DNA of 64,000 nucleotides, taken from NCBI GenBank assembly GCA_036346355.1, contig CM070572.1, forward strand, positions 11,353,001 to 11,417,000. Reading direction: 5' to 3'. The notes beneath the pieces were generated by a model. It had not been told where the DNA came from. It saw nothing but the letters and a program-made list of their open reading frames with translations, and did no database searches. Numbering within the stretch: position 1 is the stretch's first letter; each line of letters begins with the position of its first letter. The position numbers were made by a program, and so were the translations under genes. Of this stretch, positions 43,963 to 55,081 are shown piece after piece. Origin of the DNA: Rhipidocladum racemiflorum. Lineage: Eukaryota > Streptophyta > Magnoliopsida > Poales > Poaceae.

Positions 43963-44213
43963 CTCTCTGTGTTCAGAAATATATGGCGTTTTAGGAAGCA
44001 CACAGCCAAAACTTCTTAACTTCGACCACTAGTATATAAAAAACTATTTGTATTGGTCATGTGAAAATTATATCATTAGATTAGTCATGAAAAATATTTC
44101 CATAGCATAATTATTTTATAAATATGTTTATATAAAAAATATTGATCAAAGTTGCATATTAAAGATCGTGTCTATATTCCAAACGTAATATATACATTCA
44201 TGAACAGATGGAG
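43963..44213. mobile_element. Stowaway-like MITE, 251 bp
   Basis: CTCTCTGTGTTCAGAAATAT at the left and TTCATGAACAGATGGAG at the right form imperfect inverted ends; TA duplications at 43961-43962 and 44214-44215. The inner phrases ATTGATCAAAGTTGCATATT and GATCGTGTCTATATTCC match the family at 36093. Confidence 0.7.
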
Positions 44214-44492
44214 TAATAAAAGAAATGGACGTGTATGGGGGTGATCAGTTAATTCCATAGAAGAAATGATATGGTACACATTAACTCATTGAAATAAGTA
44301 TGTAGAGGGCGCCAGTTGTTGAACAGCCTGGATGATTATCTTCATCAGAGGATTTCACTGTGTATAACTTGTGTGCCTCCGCTCCTCCCTCTTTTTTGTT
44401 TAAAAAGATAGTGTTGTTTTAAAATGATGACGGCCACCATATATTAATCATAATGCACTGATCGAATAATCAGAACAATTATGAAGAACACA

Positions 44493-44674
44493 TGATATAG
44501 GGAGGTAAAACTCTCTTTTCTTTTATTATATTGATTCTCTTGTATTCTCTTGTATAATAGGTGACATATGTATAGTAAAAACCTATTAGAGAATGATTCG
44601 GATTCGCCCACGAAGAGATAAGAGTCTACTCATATCTCAACAATCAGGGCCAAGAGTATGGTTATATTTCAACA
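44493..44674 (-). repeat. 3' LTR of the decayed copia element
   Basis: On the reverse strand it begins TGTTGAAATATAACCATACT and ends TTTACCTCCCTATATCA; a purine tract GGAGGG (polypurine tract) directly precedes it. About 182 bp. Confidence 0.75.
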
Positions 44675-45139
44675 CCCTCCATTGGGCGAATACCTCATGA
44701 TGCATATGTCTCATCAAAAACTCCTCCAAAAACCCAGTGAAAAAAGGACGGAGAAAAGAGTACATTGCACTCGCATATTGTGTTACATTTGTTGCCTTAT
44801 TAAAAACTTTCATGTGCAAAAACTTCAAGAAAACTTACTAAGGGAAAATAGTGCCACTTAAAATCTTCTTGATTAAAGTAGTATCCCCAGGATCATACTA
44901 AGAGCTATGGTTCCGGGATTTACTCTCCCTGCATTATGCATATATCTCTAAGTCATCTTATTCCAATACCACAAGCATATATTTAGAAACTGAATGATGG
45001 CAAAGACTTAGTGAATAAATCACTATTTTTTTTGGAGTTCATGAGGATAGAAAAGTTTAGGGCCAATATGCTTCGTGATATTGCTCTTAATATAACCCAT
45101 TTGCATTTGTGCAACACAAGAAACATTATCTTCATAGAT

Positions 45140-45582
45140 AATTGTGGGGGTATCGATGATGATAATGCCACATAACTTCTGGATATGACTAATCAGACGT
45201 CATAGCCAAACACATTCACGTGAGGCTTCATATAATGATATAATCTCTGAGTGGTTGGTAAAAGTAGCTACCAATGTCAGCTTAAAAGACCACAAATAAA
45301 TGGTTGCACCACTGCAGAGAAACACAAATACAATATGAGATTTGGTATCGTGGGGATCAGATATATAGCCAGCATCCTTATATCCTACCATGGTCAAATC
45401 TTGATTCTTCCGGTAAAATAAGCAAAGATCTTGTGAACATTGGTAGTATTTGAGTAAAGTCTTGACACTGGCTGAATGTCTTATGGTTGGAGCTGCACTA
45501 TGTCACACTAGCAAATTTACTGCGAATGCAATATCAGGCATTATGCAATTCACAAGATACATAAGTGCTCCAATGGTGCTTA
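45140..45582 (-). pseudogene. copia RNase H and connection
   Basis: Reverse-strand reading shows STIGALMYLVNCIMPDIAFAV next to the solo LTR junction, then GYKDAGYISDPHDTKSHIVFVF, SFKLTLVATFTNHSEIISLYEASRECVWL, which are the connection and RNase H motifs of copia elements (Asp of DAGY, Glu of HSEI). Stops occur between the two parts. Confidence 0.8.
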
Positions 45583-45587
45583 AGTAT

Positions 45588-48500
45588 TATAAGTTTAAGC
45601 TCCTTTTGGTTTTGGTGATTAGTTTTGGCTTAATGCTTAATCATTATTTAATGACAAATTCAATCATTATGAGGCTGACATGATTAATGAGTCTATCTTT
45701 TATTAGTCTCATTTGGATGGAAAATTAAAAAACCAAAGGTATGCATTCATATTCACATTATCTTATCTTAATGCATATTTTGGATTCAAGTTAATGTCTT
45801 CAATTCCATATATACATGAATGCACACATCTAGGGAGAGATCATGATTAAACCTGAAGTTTCAATCATATTGATCCCTTTCATATTGCCAAATAAAATAA
45901 GGATCATTACATTGAAACAAATGCTTGAGTATATAAAACTTGTGCAGTTGAATTATAATCATGCCAATATAGGATAAACTCCAAAGCAATCGCAGATTGA
46001 ATATGTGCATATTGATCCAAGTTCATATATTTATATGCACACATTTAATTGGAGTTTATTCTATGCTTGGTGGTCTAATTAGTATTGATCCCTTTCCTCC
46101 CTTCCATGTAAATTGGATCATTACTTGGAAACTATCAAATTAAGTATATGAAACTTGTGTAGTTGATATATATACTTGTAACAATTTAAAATCAATTTAA
46201 ATTGTGATTGGTTGTCAAGTAATCGTCAAAAAACCAATCATGTATTGATGGTACACTGTTAACTAAAGGACAATAAAAAAATTCTTGAGTATATAAGCAT
46301 TAGTTGCGCTAAGTATACTCAAGACAATTAATTTTCAATCAATTGAGTTAGGTTGTGGTCAATCATCAAAGGAATAGATCAAAGGATTTTGGGGCATCAA
46401 TTATGTGTTAATGGAGTGCATTGATGACTGAGACAAACGTATTTGTTGGACTAACGATTTTCCTAGAGGTTGTGGACATAGGTTTAGTCCAACGTTGATG
46501 AAGACTTTAGATGGTACCATGTGTTGATAGCCATCAAGTCGAGATTCGGGAGAATGAACGTCATCATGTGTTGATGAGCATCAAGAGAGGATCCTGAAGC
46601 TAAGCGAAGGGGAGTTCATCATGTGTTGATGAACGGGACGAAGATCCGACTTGGAGAGAAGATGATCGGCCATCATAAAAGCTCCAAGTGGATATGCTAG
46701 TCAAAGGTATCACTAACACAGGACCAAGGTTACGTTCCTAGTCTTTTACCGGTATCGGTGTTTGGTTGAGAGGCTAGGTTGCTAGTATAGGCTTAACGTA
46801 CTATTAAGAGGGGTCGAGTTTTATAGCTTGAGCTTTATCATGTGTTGATAAACTCAATCCAAGTCCGCCCTAGCTCATATCCTCTTAAGTTGGTTTTTGT
46901 ATGGAGCTAAGTATTTGCATGTGTTGCAAATAAGAGAAGTTCATGCATTTAGTTTTATTATTTTTTGCGCATTGAGTCGATATTTGCGAATGTATTTTGC
47001 AAATAGTCGAAAATCATGCACTTGCTTTTATTGATGTGTTTTTGCATGGAGCTAAGCATTTGCATGTGTTGCAAATAGGAGAAGCTCATGCTTGATGTTT
47101 TAAAGCTAAGTTTGCAAATGTGTTTTGTAACTTGAGCTCAAGATCATGGATCTTTGGAGCATGTGAGTAGAATTTGCAAATGTGTTTTACAAACGTCTAA
47201 GGATCATGTCTTGATCCATACATGGCTCAAGATATGATCTCGATCGTTCTTTGTTGCTTAACGGTGTTTGCAAATGTGTTTTGCAAAATCGTTGAAGTTC
47301 ATGTAAGAACTCGTCTTAGCATGTGACTAGAATTTTCGAATGTGTTTTGCAAATTACTATAGATCATGTGTTGATCATCACACGGTTATGTTTGAGTTCA
47401 TGCATTATTCCTTGTGATTTGAATTGCATGGTTTTGTCATTTGCAAATATGTTTTTGCAAACAAGTTGACATTTATGCAATTCTTGTGTTGCAAGTCTTG
47501 AGGTTTGGCAAATGTGTTTTGCAAACCATAGTGATCATGTGTTGATCACCACTTGGCCCAAGAATTCATATTGTTGATTGAAGTGATCTTGTTTGCATGA
47601 TTTATATTTGTAAATGTGTTTTGCAAAGTATTTGGTGTTCATGCAATTTGATCTTGGAGCATGTGATGAATAATTTGCAAATGTGTTTTGCACATTAGTG
47701 TGATCATATGTTGATCACCACATGACTCAAGAAGTGAATCTTGCATTGAATCGGTTTGAATTTTGTGAAAAATAATAATCAAATTTCATCTGGAAAATTG
47801 GCACTACCGTAGGTGTGAGGCCGATACTAACGGAGGAGCGATAGTTCAACCCCCTGAGGCCGGTAGTACCGGAGGCCCAGTACTACCGCCCCTCAGGGCA
47901 GATAGTTATTTTCTAGAGCGATAATTTTTTGGAGTTGTCTGAGGCCGGCACTACGGTGGTAGGGGCCGGTACTACCGCTCAGGCGGTAGTACTGGATTTC
48001 CTACGCAACGGCTAGTTTTCTGACCATTGGCCTGGAGGCCGGTACTACCATGGCCAATAGGGCAGTGGTACCAAGTTTTGCTTATTTTTGCCTAAAATGC
48101 CTCCAAACGGCTAGTTTTCTTTGGGGAGACTATAAAAGGAGCCTTGGGGGCTGTCATTTATGCTTGTTGGCTTTGTTGAGCATTTGGGTGAAGTTCTGCA
48201 TGTGTTGCACTCCCACATTTGGTTCTTGAGTAAATGAGTTTAATTTGCATATGTTGCAAATTAGAAGTGGATTGAGAGCTCTTTGTGCATGTGTTGCACT
48301 TAGATGAGAGCCTTGTGCATATGTTGCACTCAGTGACCACCATTGTGCATATGTTGCATTTAGTGACGTTCAAGCAAGAAGGCTTGACCTATTACTCTTG
48401 GTGTTTGCCAACACCTAGAAAGCGTAGAGGCGTTGTACACAATGATCTTCTCAAGGAGATTGTGAGAAGGCCTAGTAAGTTTGTAAAGGTTGGGGCTCGC

Positions 48501-48927
48501 CTACCCAGAAGGGGAAAAGCTACCACTAGTGGATTTGAGGTGGACGCTCAATTCGTGGAGCCGGTCCAATGTGTTTAGGCTAACCTCAACGTGGATTAGG
48601 AAGACCGGCAAGTCTCCGAACACCACGGTAAAAATATCGGTGGGTCTCTTTGTGATTTGCATTCTATTCTTTATTTACATTCAAGCAATTTATGTTTATA
48701 GAATTGCTTGATTGATTGCTTGTATTTATGATTGCAAATTATTGTAAGAGACTTAGATTGTTGGTGCACATAGTGAGTCTAGTTGATTTAGGTTTTGATT
48801 GTCAAAACCTTAGATTTAATCTTTCATATATTTATATTAGGTTTGGACTTAGGCGATTGTTAATTAGAGAAGAAATTGTTTCAAACTGTCTATTCATTCC
48901 TTTCTAGTCGGCATCATCGACCTCACA
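45588..48927 (+). mobile_element. Sirevirus-like solo LTR, 3.34 kb
   Basis: The sequence ends CTATTCATTCCTTTCTAGTC, GGCATCATCGACCTCACA, a version of the LTR end seen at 11183-13581, and near its start has GGTTTTGGTGATTAGTTTTG. A 5-bp target duplication AGTAT (45583-45587) / ACTAT (48928-48932) flanks it, and the interrupted copia frame (PEVPYLST) rejoins across it. There is no coding region. It contains a large array of repeated short words and a block rich in CCGGTAGTACCGG-type palindromes at 47800-48060. Confidence 0.75.
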
Positions 48928-48952
48928 ACTATGGAACTTCAGGTCTTGAAAC

Positions 48953-49114
48953 TAGGGATGCAAATGGGCCGGCCCTAGGGTCATCATTGACCCACTCTAG
49001 TTCATTTGTTTGCACTAAAACTTAAAAGGTGGACTAAAAATTAAGTTTTTAGTGCAAACAAATAAACTAGAATGGGTCAACGAAGACCCTAGGGTCAGCC
49101 CATTTGCATCCCTA
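48953..49114. mobile_element. palindromic hAT-type MITE, 162 bp
   Basis: The termini TAGGGATGCAAATGGGC are inverted and the arms stay nearly complementary for about 70 bases each (GACCCACTCTAGTTCATTTG against CAAATAAACTAGAATGGGTC), so the whole element is a large hairpin. An exact 8-bp duplication CTTGAAAC flanks it at 48945-48952 and 49115-49122. Confidence 0.95.
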
Positions 49115-49129
49115 CTTGAAACATCCTCA

Positions 49130-50735
49130 TTTTCCATCCTCGATCTAAATGGATTTTTATCTACTATCATGGGGGTCTTCAAAGGATGAGATTTATCCAT
49201 ATTAATTTTTTTTCAATTCCTTCTTGGTATCGGTAGACTCGTGTACAAAAATTTCTTCTGGGAAATGCTTTAGCTACAGGCCTAAGCAATATTTAGTTTT
49301 ACCCAAAATTTTCTTCTCAAACTACATCATAAGGTAAGAACTTGCTTCCTTTATGTGTTGTGTGGTTCCGATAATATTCAGATCATCGACATAGATTGAG
49401 GTGATACATAATCCATTTTGAGACTTCTTTATGAACGCATAAGGACAATCAACATCACTGGAGTATCCCTTCTTTAGGAAGAACTCACGAGTCAGTTATA
49501 TCACATTCTACCTGACTATTTTAATCCGTATAGCGACCTCTGCACTTTGACGCTAAACATGTTGCGATTATTTTTATTAGGATCGAGAATTTTGACTCCT
49601 TCAGAGACTCTCATATAAATATCCGTATCTAGTGACCCATATAAATATACGATCACTACATCCATCAACAGCATTGATAAGTTCAAACTAGCTGCCATTG
49701 ATATTAAATATCAGAACGTTATTCTACTCATTATAGCAGGATAAGTTTCATCGTAATTGATGCCGGGTATCTGCGTGAACCCTTGTACTATTTATATCTT
49801 ACCACCTGGTTGTTTTCATTTTTCTTTCAGATGAAAACCCATTTTAATCCTACATGGAGCACTTTAGGAGGTGTTCGGTCAACGTGACTGAATACTTTTC
49901 TTTTATTAAGCGAGCACAATACTACCTCAATTGCTTCTTTCTATTTGACCCAATATGAGCACTTCTTGCACTCTGCCATATATTTGGTTCTTGATTCATA
50001 TCAAGAGTTGTACCAATGTTTGAGGCAAGATATATGTCGACAATTTTAATCTTTCTTTTATACAACTCTCCTGAATCCATATAGTTAGTGCAAAGTTATT
50101 CATTAATTTTTTTTCAGCTCTTCATGATTTCCCACGACGATGCTGTTTGGGTGTTTTGACTCCCCAATGTCATACTGTGTGTTCAAATATTCGTTGGGAT
50201 TACCATCTTTAGTATGACTCACTTTAGAGATGCGGTTACCATCTTCAGGATGGCTCACTTCAAGAATTTTATCAACATTAGATTGGGGTTCTTCTACTAT
50301 CTTGGGGAGTGATTCGACTTGTTTGGTTCTCTGTTTCTACGGACGTCTTCGTGGAATTGAGTCTCATGCATCCGGAGGCCTCCACCTCTTTTATTATGAG
50401 GTGTAGGAGTGGATTCAATATATTTCTAGGTATTTCCACTCTTTCATATGCGTTTATTGCAGGTATATAAGACTGTCACTCTCTTATGATTAGTGAACGT
50501 ATGTGGTATATTATTAGCTATTTATTGCATATGTATTATCATTCGAACTTCAAGTTCGGATTCTTTAGTTTGTGGGTCTAAGGATTAAATGCTAGTCACA
50601 TTCCAATCTATTTTATGACATTCTTTAGTTTGGTATTTTCTCTCCCTAATACTGGTAAATTATCCCCATCAAAAATACAATCAGTGCATCGAGCCGTATA
50701 CAGATCCTCTGCCATTAGCATGTTAATTTCATTCC
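49130..50735 (-). pseudogene. copia reverse transcriptase and upstream linker
   Basis: Reverse-strand fragments: MAASLNLSMLLMDVVIVYLYGSLDTDIYMRV and FSVKVQRSLYGLK (49516-49698) are copia RT; MDKSHPLKTPMIVDKNPFR (49144-49200) is the segment before the connection domain. Toward 50700, AEDLYTARCIDCIFDGDNLP is typical of the linker before RT. Frames are broken throughout. Confidence 0.7.
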
Positions 50736-50811
50736 TAAATCCTAATTACAGTATGTCAATTTCATTCCTAAATCCTAATATATGCAATTTTATTTGATTA
50801 GTGGCGTGCTT

Positions 50812-51566
50812 ATAGAGGTCGAGCCATTAAGCTAGAAAGGTTTGCGAAGCATATGTTAGTCTTTGTGCTTCATCATCCGGTTGTGAGCGAAGTTGGGGCA
50901 TCTTTGATTTGTAAGTTAAGTTGATGAAGTGTTTAATTTTAACTCGTCATTTTGTAGCTTCTTTGTGTTCATCCATTTCAATTTCATCAGGCCATTTATT
51001 CATGTTGTTTTACTTGCCATTTGTAGATCTATACAAAGAAAAGAAATTGGTTAGAGCACAAGAAATTGAATGATTTAGTATATGTTGCATGCAATCTAAA
51101 GATTACAAGTAGGTTTCAAAAGCGATGCAATGAAGGGGGCAAAAGCTATGACCCTTTGATTATAAAAGAGTTTGATTGGGACAATGAATGGGCTGACCTA
51201 TTGGCCGAACCACCTCAAGGTGGTCATAGGTGTGACTTTACACGGGGCCATATTGATGAAGCCGTTCGTGCATCACGCAAGCTTCGAAGTCGGAATGTTC
51301 CTACGAGAGGTAATGGCGAGACTATGACCTACACTCAGCGTGCAAGATCTACACCAATGGTGATTGAAGAAGAGGAGCCACATTTTGATTTGGGCAATGA
51401 AGAGGAGGAAGATGAAGAAGAGATCATGCATGATGACCACGATGTGGATGATTATGGCGAAGCTCCTACCGATGCTATCGAATATGGTGAAGGAGAGAAC
51501 ATGCTTGATGACGACGATGTGGATGCTACTAACAATTTAAATAATTTCGAGATGGATGACTTTTGA
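50812..51566 (+). pseudogene. hAT transposase C-terminal fragment
   Basis: 50812-50907 reads WRAYRGRAIKLERFAK, then in a shifted frame SLCASSSGCERSWGIFDL, the hAT dimerisation region (GCERNWS-type motif). After a probable intron with acceptor TTTGTAG at 51020-51026, the last exon (from 51027) reads YTKKRNWLEHKKLNDLVYVACNLK and DPLIIKEFDWDNEWADLL, then a long acidic Asp/Glu tail and stop at 51566. The N-terminal BED finger and RNase H-like catalytic core are absent, and one frameshift is present, so the fragment cannot catalyse transposition. The exon itself is open for 166 codons from 51066. Confidence 0.72.
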
Positions 51567-52120
51567 AAGATGAGATAGTTGGACTTATGTTATTTTGTGG
51601 ACTTATGCTATACCATTAGGCATTAGACTCTAAGCTTGTTGAATGTAAACTTATGTTATTGTTGTGGACTTATATTGGTTATCGCTCACTGTTCATGTAA
51701 TCGTATAATTAATTCTCAATTCTTTACTTCACTGTTGTCCTATTTTCATGTAGTTTGTTGCTTGTGAGAAGAGATGAGAAGAGAGATTATCAACAAGTAT
51801 GTCACTAATCCATATTTACTCAATTAATTGAAATTTTGAAATATGAATTATTGTAATATTTTGTAACAAGCTACATGTTGGAACTTACAAGGGAGATGTG
51901 TGCTACCTAGGAGAAGATAAATTGGAAAGAGGATGGGTGCTATATGGGCTCAAGAACCAGCAATATCAAGGAATGCATAACCTACAAAATTGCTTATTTG
52001 TTTGTTGCTATACTATGTTAGGATATATGTATGGTGTCGCCTTGCCGCGCATCTTAAGTGCTTTAGCGGTAAAAAGGTGGTGAGTTGCGACGCGTCGCCT
52101 TATTGCTTTAATAGCCTTGA
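51567..52120 (+). repeat. probable 3' flank and terminus of the hAT element
   Basis: Non-coding AT-rich sequence leading to GCGTCGCCTTATTGCTTTAA, TAGCCTTG near 52095-52120. Its complement CAAGGCTATTAAAGC resembles hAT termini of the CAAGG type. The left terminus was not found. Confidence 0.4.
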
Positions 52121-52257
52121 CTTACCTATAGGCCCCGTACAAACCTGAGGTGGAGGACGTCACTGTTGCAACCGTTCCTAGTAGCAAACTTGCAACAAAA
52201 ACCTAAGCCTCAATCCTGCTACTTAATCAAGTAGCTTTATCATCCTATGAACCAGCT

Positions 52258-53047
52258 TTCAACATAAGAGAAAGTGTCCATATCTCCCACCACATGAATG
52301 ACAGGATAAAAAACAATGATGCAACTTTTCAAGGCATATAACTGAAAACACTTCATACTCAAAATGTCAATTGTCTTCCTCACCAAATAGATATACCAGA
52401 TCAGGTACTATATAGAGGAAGTAATATTGGGAATTGGGCAATCGTTTTATGCTAGCATGTCGGACGGATCAACAATTGATCTAGAAATGGAAATAACCGA
52501 ACCATTTCTTGCCACAAGACCAAAAGCACCCTATGTCAATCTGAATATTTTCTGATCATAAAGAAATACAAGCAACACGTGTGGGCTGACACATATATGA
52601 TCGCATCAATAGCACATACCAAAAACTAACATAACCAGTAACAGCATGTGTGGGCTGAGCTGAGTACTAAAAGATGAAGACACTGATATTAGAATCCAAC
52701 CTTTGTATCATCCACGACGCACACTGATTCACCGAAAGCATAGAAACCATTGGCGGAACTAGGTGGGGTGCCAGGGTTAATAGGCTAAATTTTTTGATTG
52801 AATTAGTTTTGATTTTGGTGTTTTGAGATTTTTAAGACCTTAAACTCTTTGTATTATATTTTTAGCAAATTTCAAATATATATTTTGGATTTATTACGGT
52901 ACGAAATCATTGTACAATATTATAGAGTTGTACATATAGAGTGTGCATCTCTATCAAAAAATTTCTAGTTCCGCCCCTGATAGAAACATAACTAATAGGC
53001 AACAGAATACCATTCAGAAACGAAGCCAGACAGGCGCCTACTTCACT
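52258..53047 (-). repeat. diverged tandem copy of the OEP7 3' flank
   Basis: This aligns in order with 53048-53575: AGAGAAAGTGTCCATATCTC with AGGAAGTGTCTATCTCACAG; AGGAAGTAATATTGG with AGGAAGTAATACTGG; a CCCTATGT block; GAGCTGAGTACTAAAAGATG with GATGAGTGCTAAAGATGCAG; a CATCATCCA(T/C)G-type block; and ACCATTCAGAAACGAAGCCA with ACTATTCAGAAGCGGAAGCA. It ends with GCCTACTTCACTCAG, matching the last codons of OEP7, directly where the second copy begins. A hAT MITE has inserted into this distal copy. Confidence 0.7.
52748..52979. mobile_element. hAT-type MITE, 232 bp
   Basis: The right end complement is CAGGGGCGGAACTAG and the left end CATTGGCGGAACTAGG, hAT-like inverted repeats. Exact 8-bp target duplications ATAGAAAC lie at 52740-52747 and 52980-52987. 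AT-rich, no coding. Confidence 0.92.
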
Positions 53048-53568
53048 CAGAGGAAGTGTCTATCTCACAGCATGAATAACAGCACAAAATAATTGGCTGC
53101 TGCACCACATAGCCACAAACAGCGGGTGGTGCTCATGACCTAAAATGTCTAATGTTCCTCTCACCTAATGGGCCTATCAGCTAGAAATTTGCTAATAGGA
53201 AGTAATACTGGCAGTTGTTTAACACTAGAATAACAAATGATTTGAAATGACCGAAGCATCTTCAGCTTCAAGTTCTGAAGAGCCCCTATGTTATACCAAC
53301 ATTTTCTTATCAATAGCATAAGCAAGCAGCTTACAGGGAAATGAAAAGCGCACACAGAGACATATAGCATCACATCAAGGACATGTATAAACAAATCGTA
53401 AAAAAAACTAATGCAAACACACGGGTAACCTGAGATGAGTGCTAAAGATGCAGATGCTGAAATTAAATTCGAACATTGCATCATCCATGGCAAGCTCCAA
53501 AATCATAGAAAAGATTCACAGCATACTATTCAGAAGCGGAAGCAGACGGTGCGGGGGAGCCGCCTCCT

Positions 53569-53910
53569 TCACTCGGCCTTGGCGGCCACGGCCCCCTCCC
53601 CCTTCTCCTCCCCCTTCTCCTCCAGCTCGACCTCCTTGCCCTCGCCCTTCTTCTTCTCGCCCTCCTCGTCCTCCTCGGTCGGGAGCGGCGGCGCGGACGG
53701 CTCGGCTGCGGCGTCGGCTGCGGGCGCGGGGGGGAGCTCCTCGTCGGGATCGCGGGCGGGGTCGGTGGAACGGGTGACGGCGGCGCGGAGGCGGTCGAGG
53801 AAGGGCTTGAAGGCGGCCTCCACGGTGATCCAGGCGAGGACGAGCCCGCCGGTGACGACCACCGCCGTCTTCAGGGCGCTGCCCTCGCGCTGGCCTCCTC
53901 CTTTCGCCAT
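53569..53910 (-). CDS. OEP7: OEP7-like chloroplast outer envelope protein, 113 aa
   Basis: The start at 53910 gives MAKGGGQREGSALKTAVVVT, a short polar N-terminus followed by one hydrophobic span (about residues 15-31), then EAAFKPFLDRLRAAV and STDPARDPDEE. This matches the layout and the AFKPFLD and DP(T/A)(K/R)DPD signatures of plant OEP7, a signal-anchored protein of the plastid outer envelope, inserted with its C-terminus in the cytosol through the AKR2 pathway. Known members are about 64-80 residues; here a further Pro/Ala then Glu/Lys-rich acidic tail (residues 56-113) is appended, in frame and without disturbance. The upstream in-frame extension to 54072 lacks similarity, so the MAKGG start is preferred. 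Intronless. The 3' flank is tandemly duplicated. The function of OEP7 itself remains poorly defined. Confidence 0.82.
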   Translation of the reverse strand: MAKGGGQREGSALKTAVVVTGGLVLAWITVEAAFKPFLDRLRAAVTRSTDPARDPDEELPPAPAADAAAEPSAPPLPTEEDEEGEKKKGEGKEVELEEKGEEKGEGAVAAKAE

Positions 53911-54230
53911 GGCTGCTCGGGGCGCGTGAGTTGCGATGGGGATGGATGGGTGTGAGGTGTGTGATGTACTGATGTGTGCCTTCGCGTTTGGGGTTTGGGG
54001 GTTTTGCGTTCGGGTAAGGAAAGCTTTGTCTTGCTCGCTACCGCACGAAAGCGAAGGCGAGGAAGAAAGCAAAAGGCGAAGGCGAAGGGAAAGCGTGCCT
54101 TTGCTGACTCGGCTCGACGCTAGTGCCCGTGGGCTGGGCCTTTCTATGGAAGATTCTTAGGGCTTGGGCTTGGAAGCCCATGACATTGGAGTCGTTGGCC
54201 TGGCTATTCCGTGGGCCAAATCGAGATTTC
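53911..54230 (-). promoter_or_regulatory. OEP7 upstream region
   Basis: GC-rich leader and promoter region on the reverse strand. GCCCA-type motifs (TGGGCC and GGGCTT on the forward strand near 54130-54215, for example GTGGGCCAAAT) resemble the site II/TCP-type elements frequent in promoters of plastid and housekeeping genes. No clear TATA box. Confidence 0.4.
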
Positions 54231-54234
54231 ATCG

Positions 54235-55080
54235 AAATTTCGCTGGGATTTTGAAGTTTGAAATTGCACGCTTAGTAGCATTTGCAGTCGATATTAACCG
54301 ATGCTAGCTCCTGCAGAACCGCCCTACATACGTTGATGATTGTGGTGATATATACAGGGTTCAGTAGCCAGCCAGTTGGCTAGGAGACAGAGCTGAAATC
54401 GGAGAAAGCTAAAAAAAAGTTTGGAATTTGGAGGAAAAGAGGGTTTGGGTTAGGCGTTCCATTGGACGTATTGCCTAGTTCGTATAGTCGTACACCGAAC
54501 GAAGCTGCAGTGTCTAGCTCATGCTGTCTTGTTCAGTTGTTTGCATCTAGTATTATTTTCTGTTTCAAATCTGGATAGTTTTGTTGGATTCAGAGCTTGC
54601 TGGACTCGTATGTAAGTAGTAAGCTGGAGGCATGCACCACAAGTACAACGTTGCCTGAATTCATGTGTGCCACAGCCACTGCCTCCGTATCATACTGCCG
54701 CCGAGCCATTCATTTTCTGGTGGTGCACAACTGCACATCCAACACACATGCGACAGATTCCGACCTTCTACCTGTTCACTTGTGACGCTTCACCTATACT
54801 CCAAAATTACGACTACCACTGCTTCCTGTTATGTTTGTGTTTTGCCGAAATGCCTTGAACGAGAATATATACAGCAAGGCCAAGAATGTACGCCCAACTT
54901 ATCAAGAATTGACGCAGACTTGGCATGAATTGTCCCCTTTCCTGATACAAAGACAGTCCAACAGAGCATGTCCTGATAAATGGCGCCGTGTGTTAGCTGG
55001 TTGCAATTGGAATGATAAATCAGATCTGGACTGAAAGTCTGAAAGGCATCTCAGAACAGACCAGCACGGCATTGCATTAA
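54235..55080. other. intergenic, no gene seen
   Basis: No coding or repeat signal was recognised. Forward frames at 54597-54928 are short, overlapping and without domains. Confidence 0.45.
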
Positions 55081-55081
55081 C

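Larger units (their letters stand above)
44493..50735 (-). mobile_element. decayed Ty1/copia retrotransposon with nested insertions
   Basis: The 3' LTR (44493-44674) is followed, reading on the reverse strand from higher coordinates, by RT, connection and RNase H. The gag, integrase and 5' LTR are missing; the sequence fades near 50735 where hAT transposase sequence begins. It was hit by a 3.3 kb solo LTR (45588-48927) and a hAT MITE (48953-49114). Removing both restores a continuous RT/RNase H alignment. Several stops and frameshifts remain. Confidence 0.8.
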
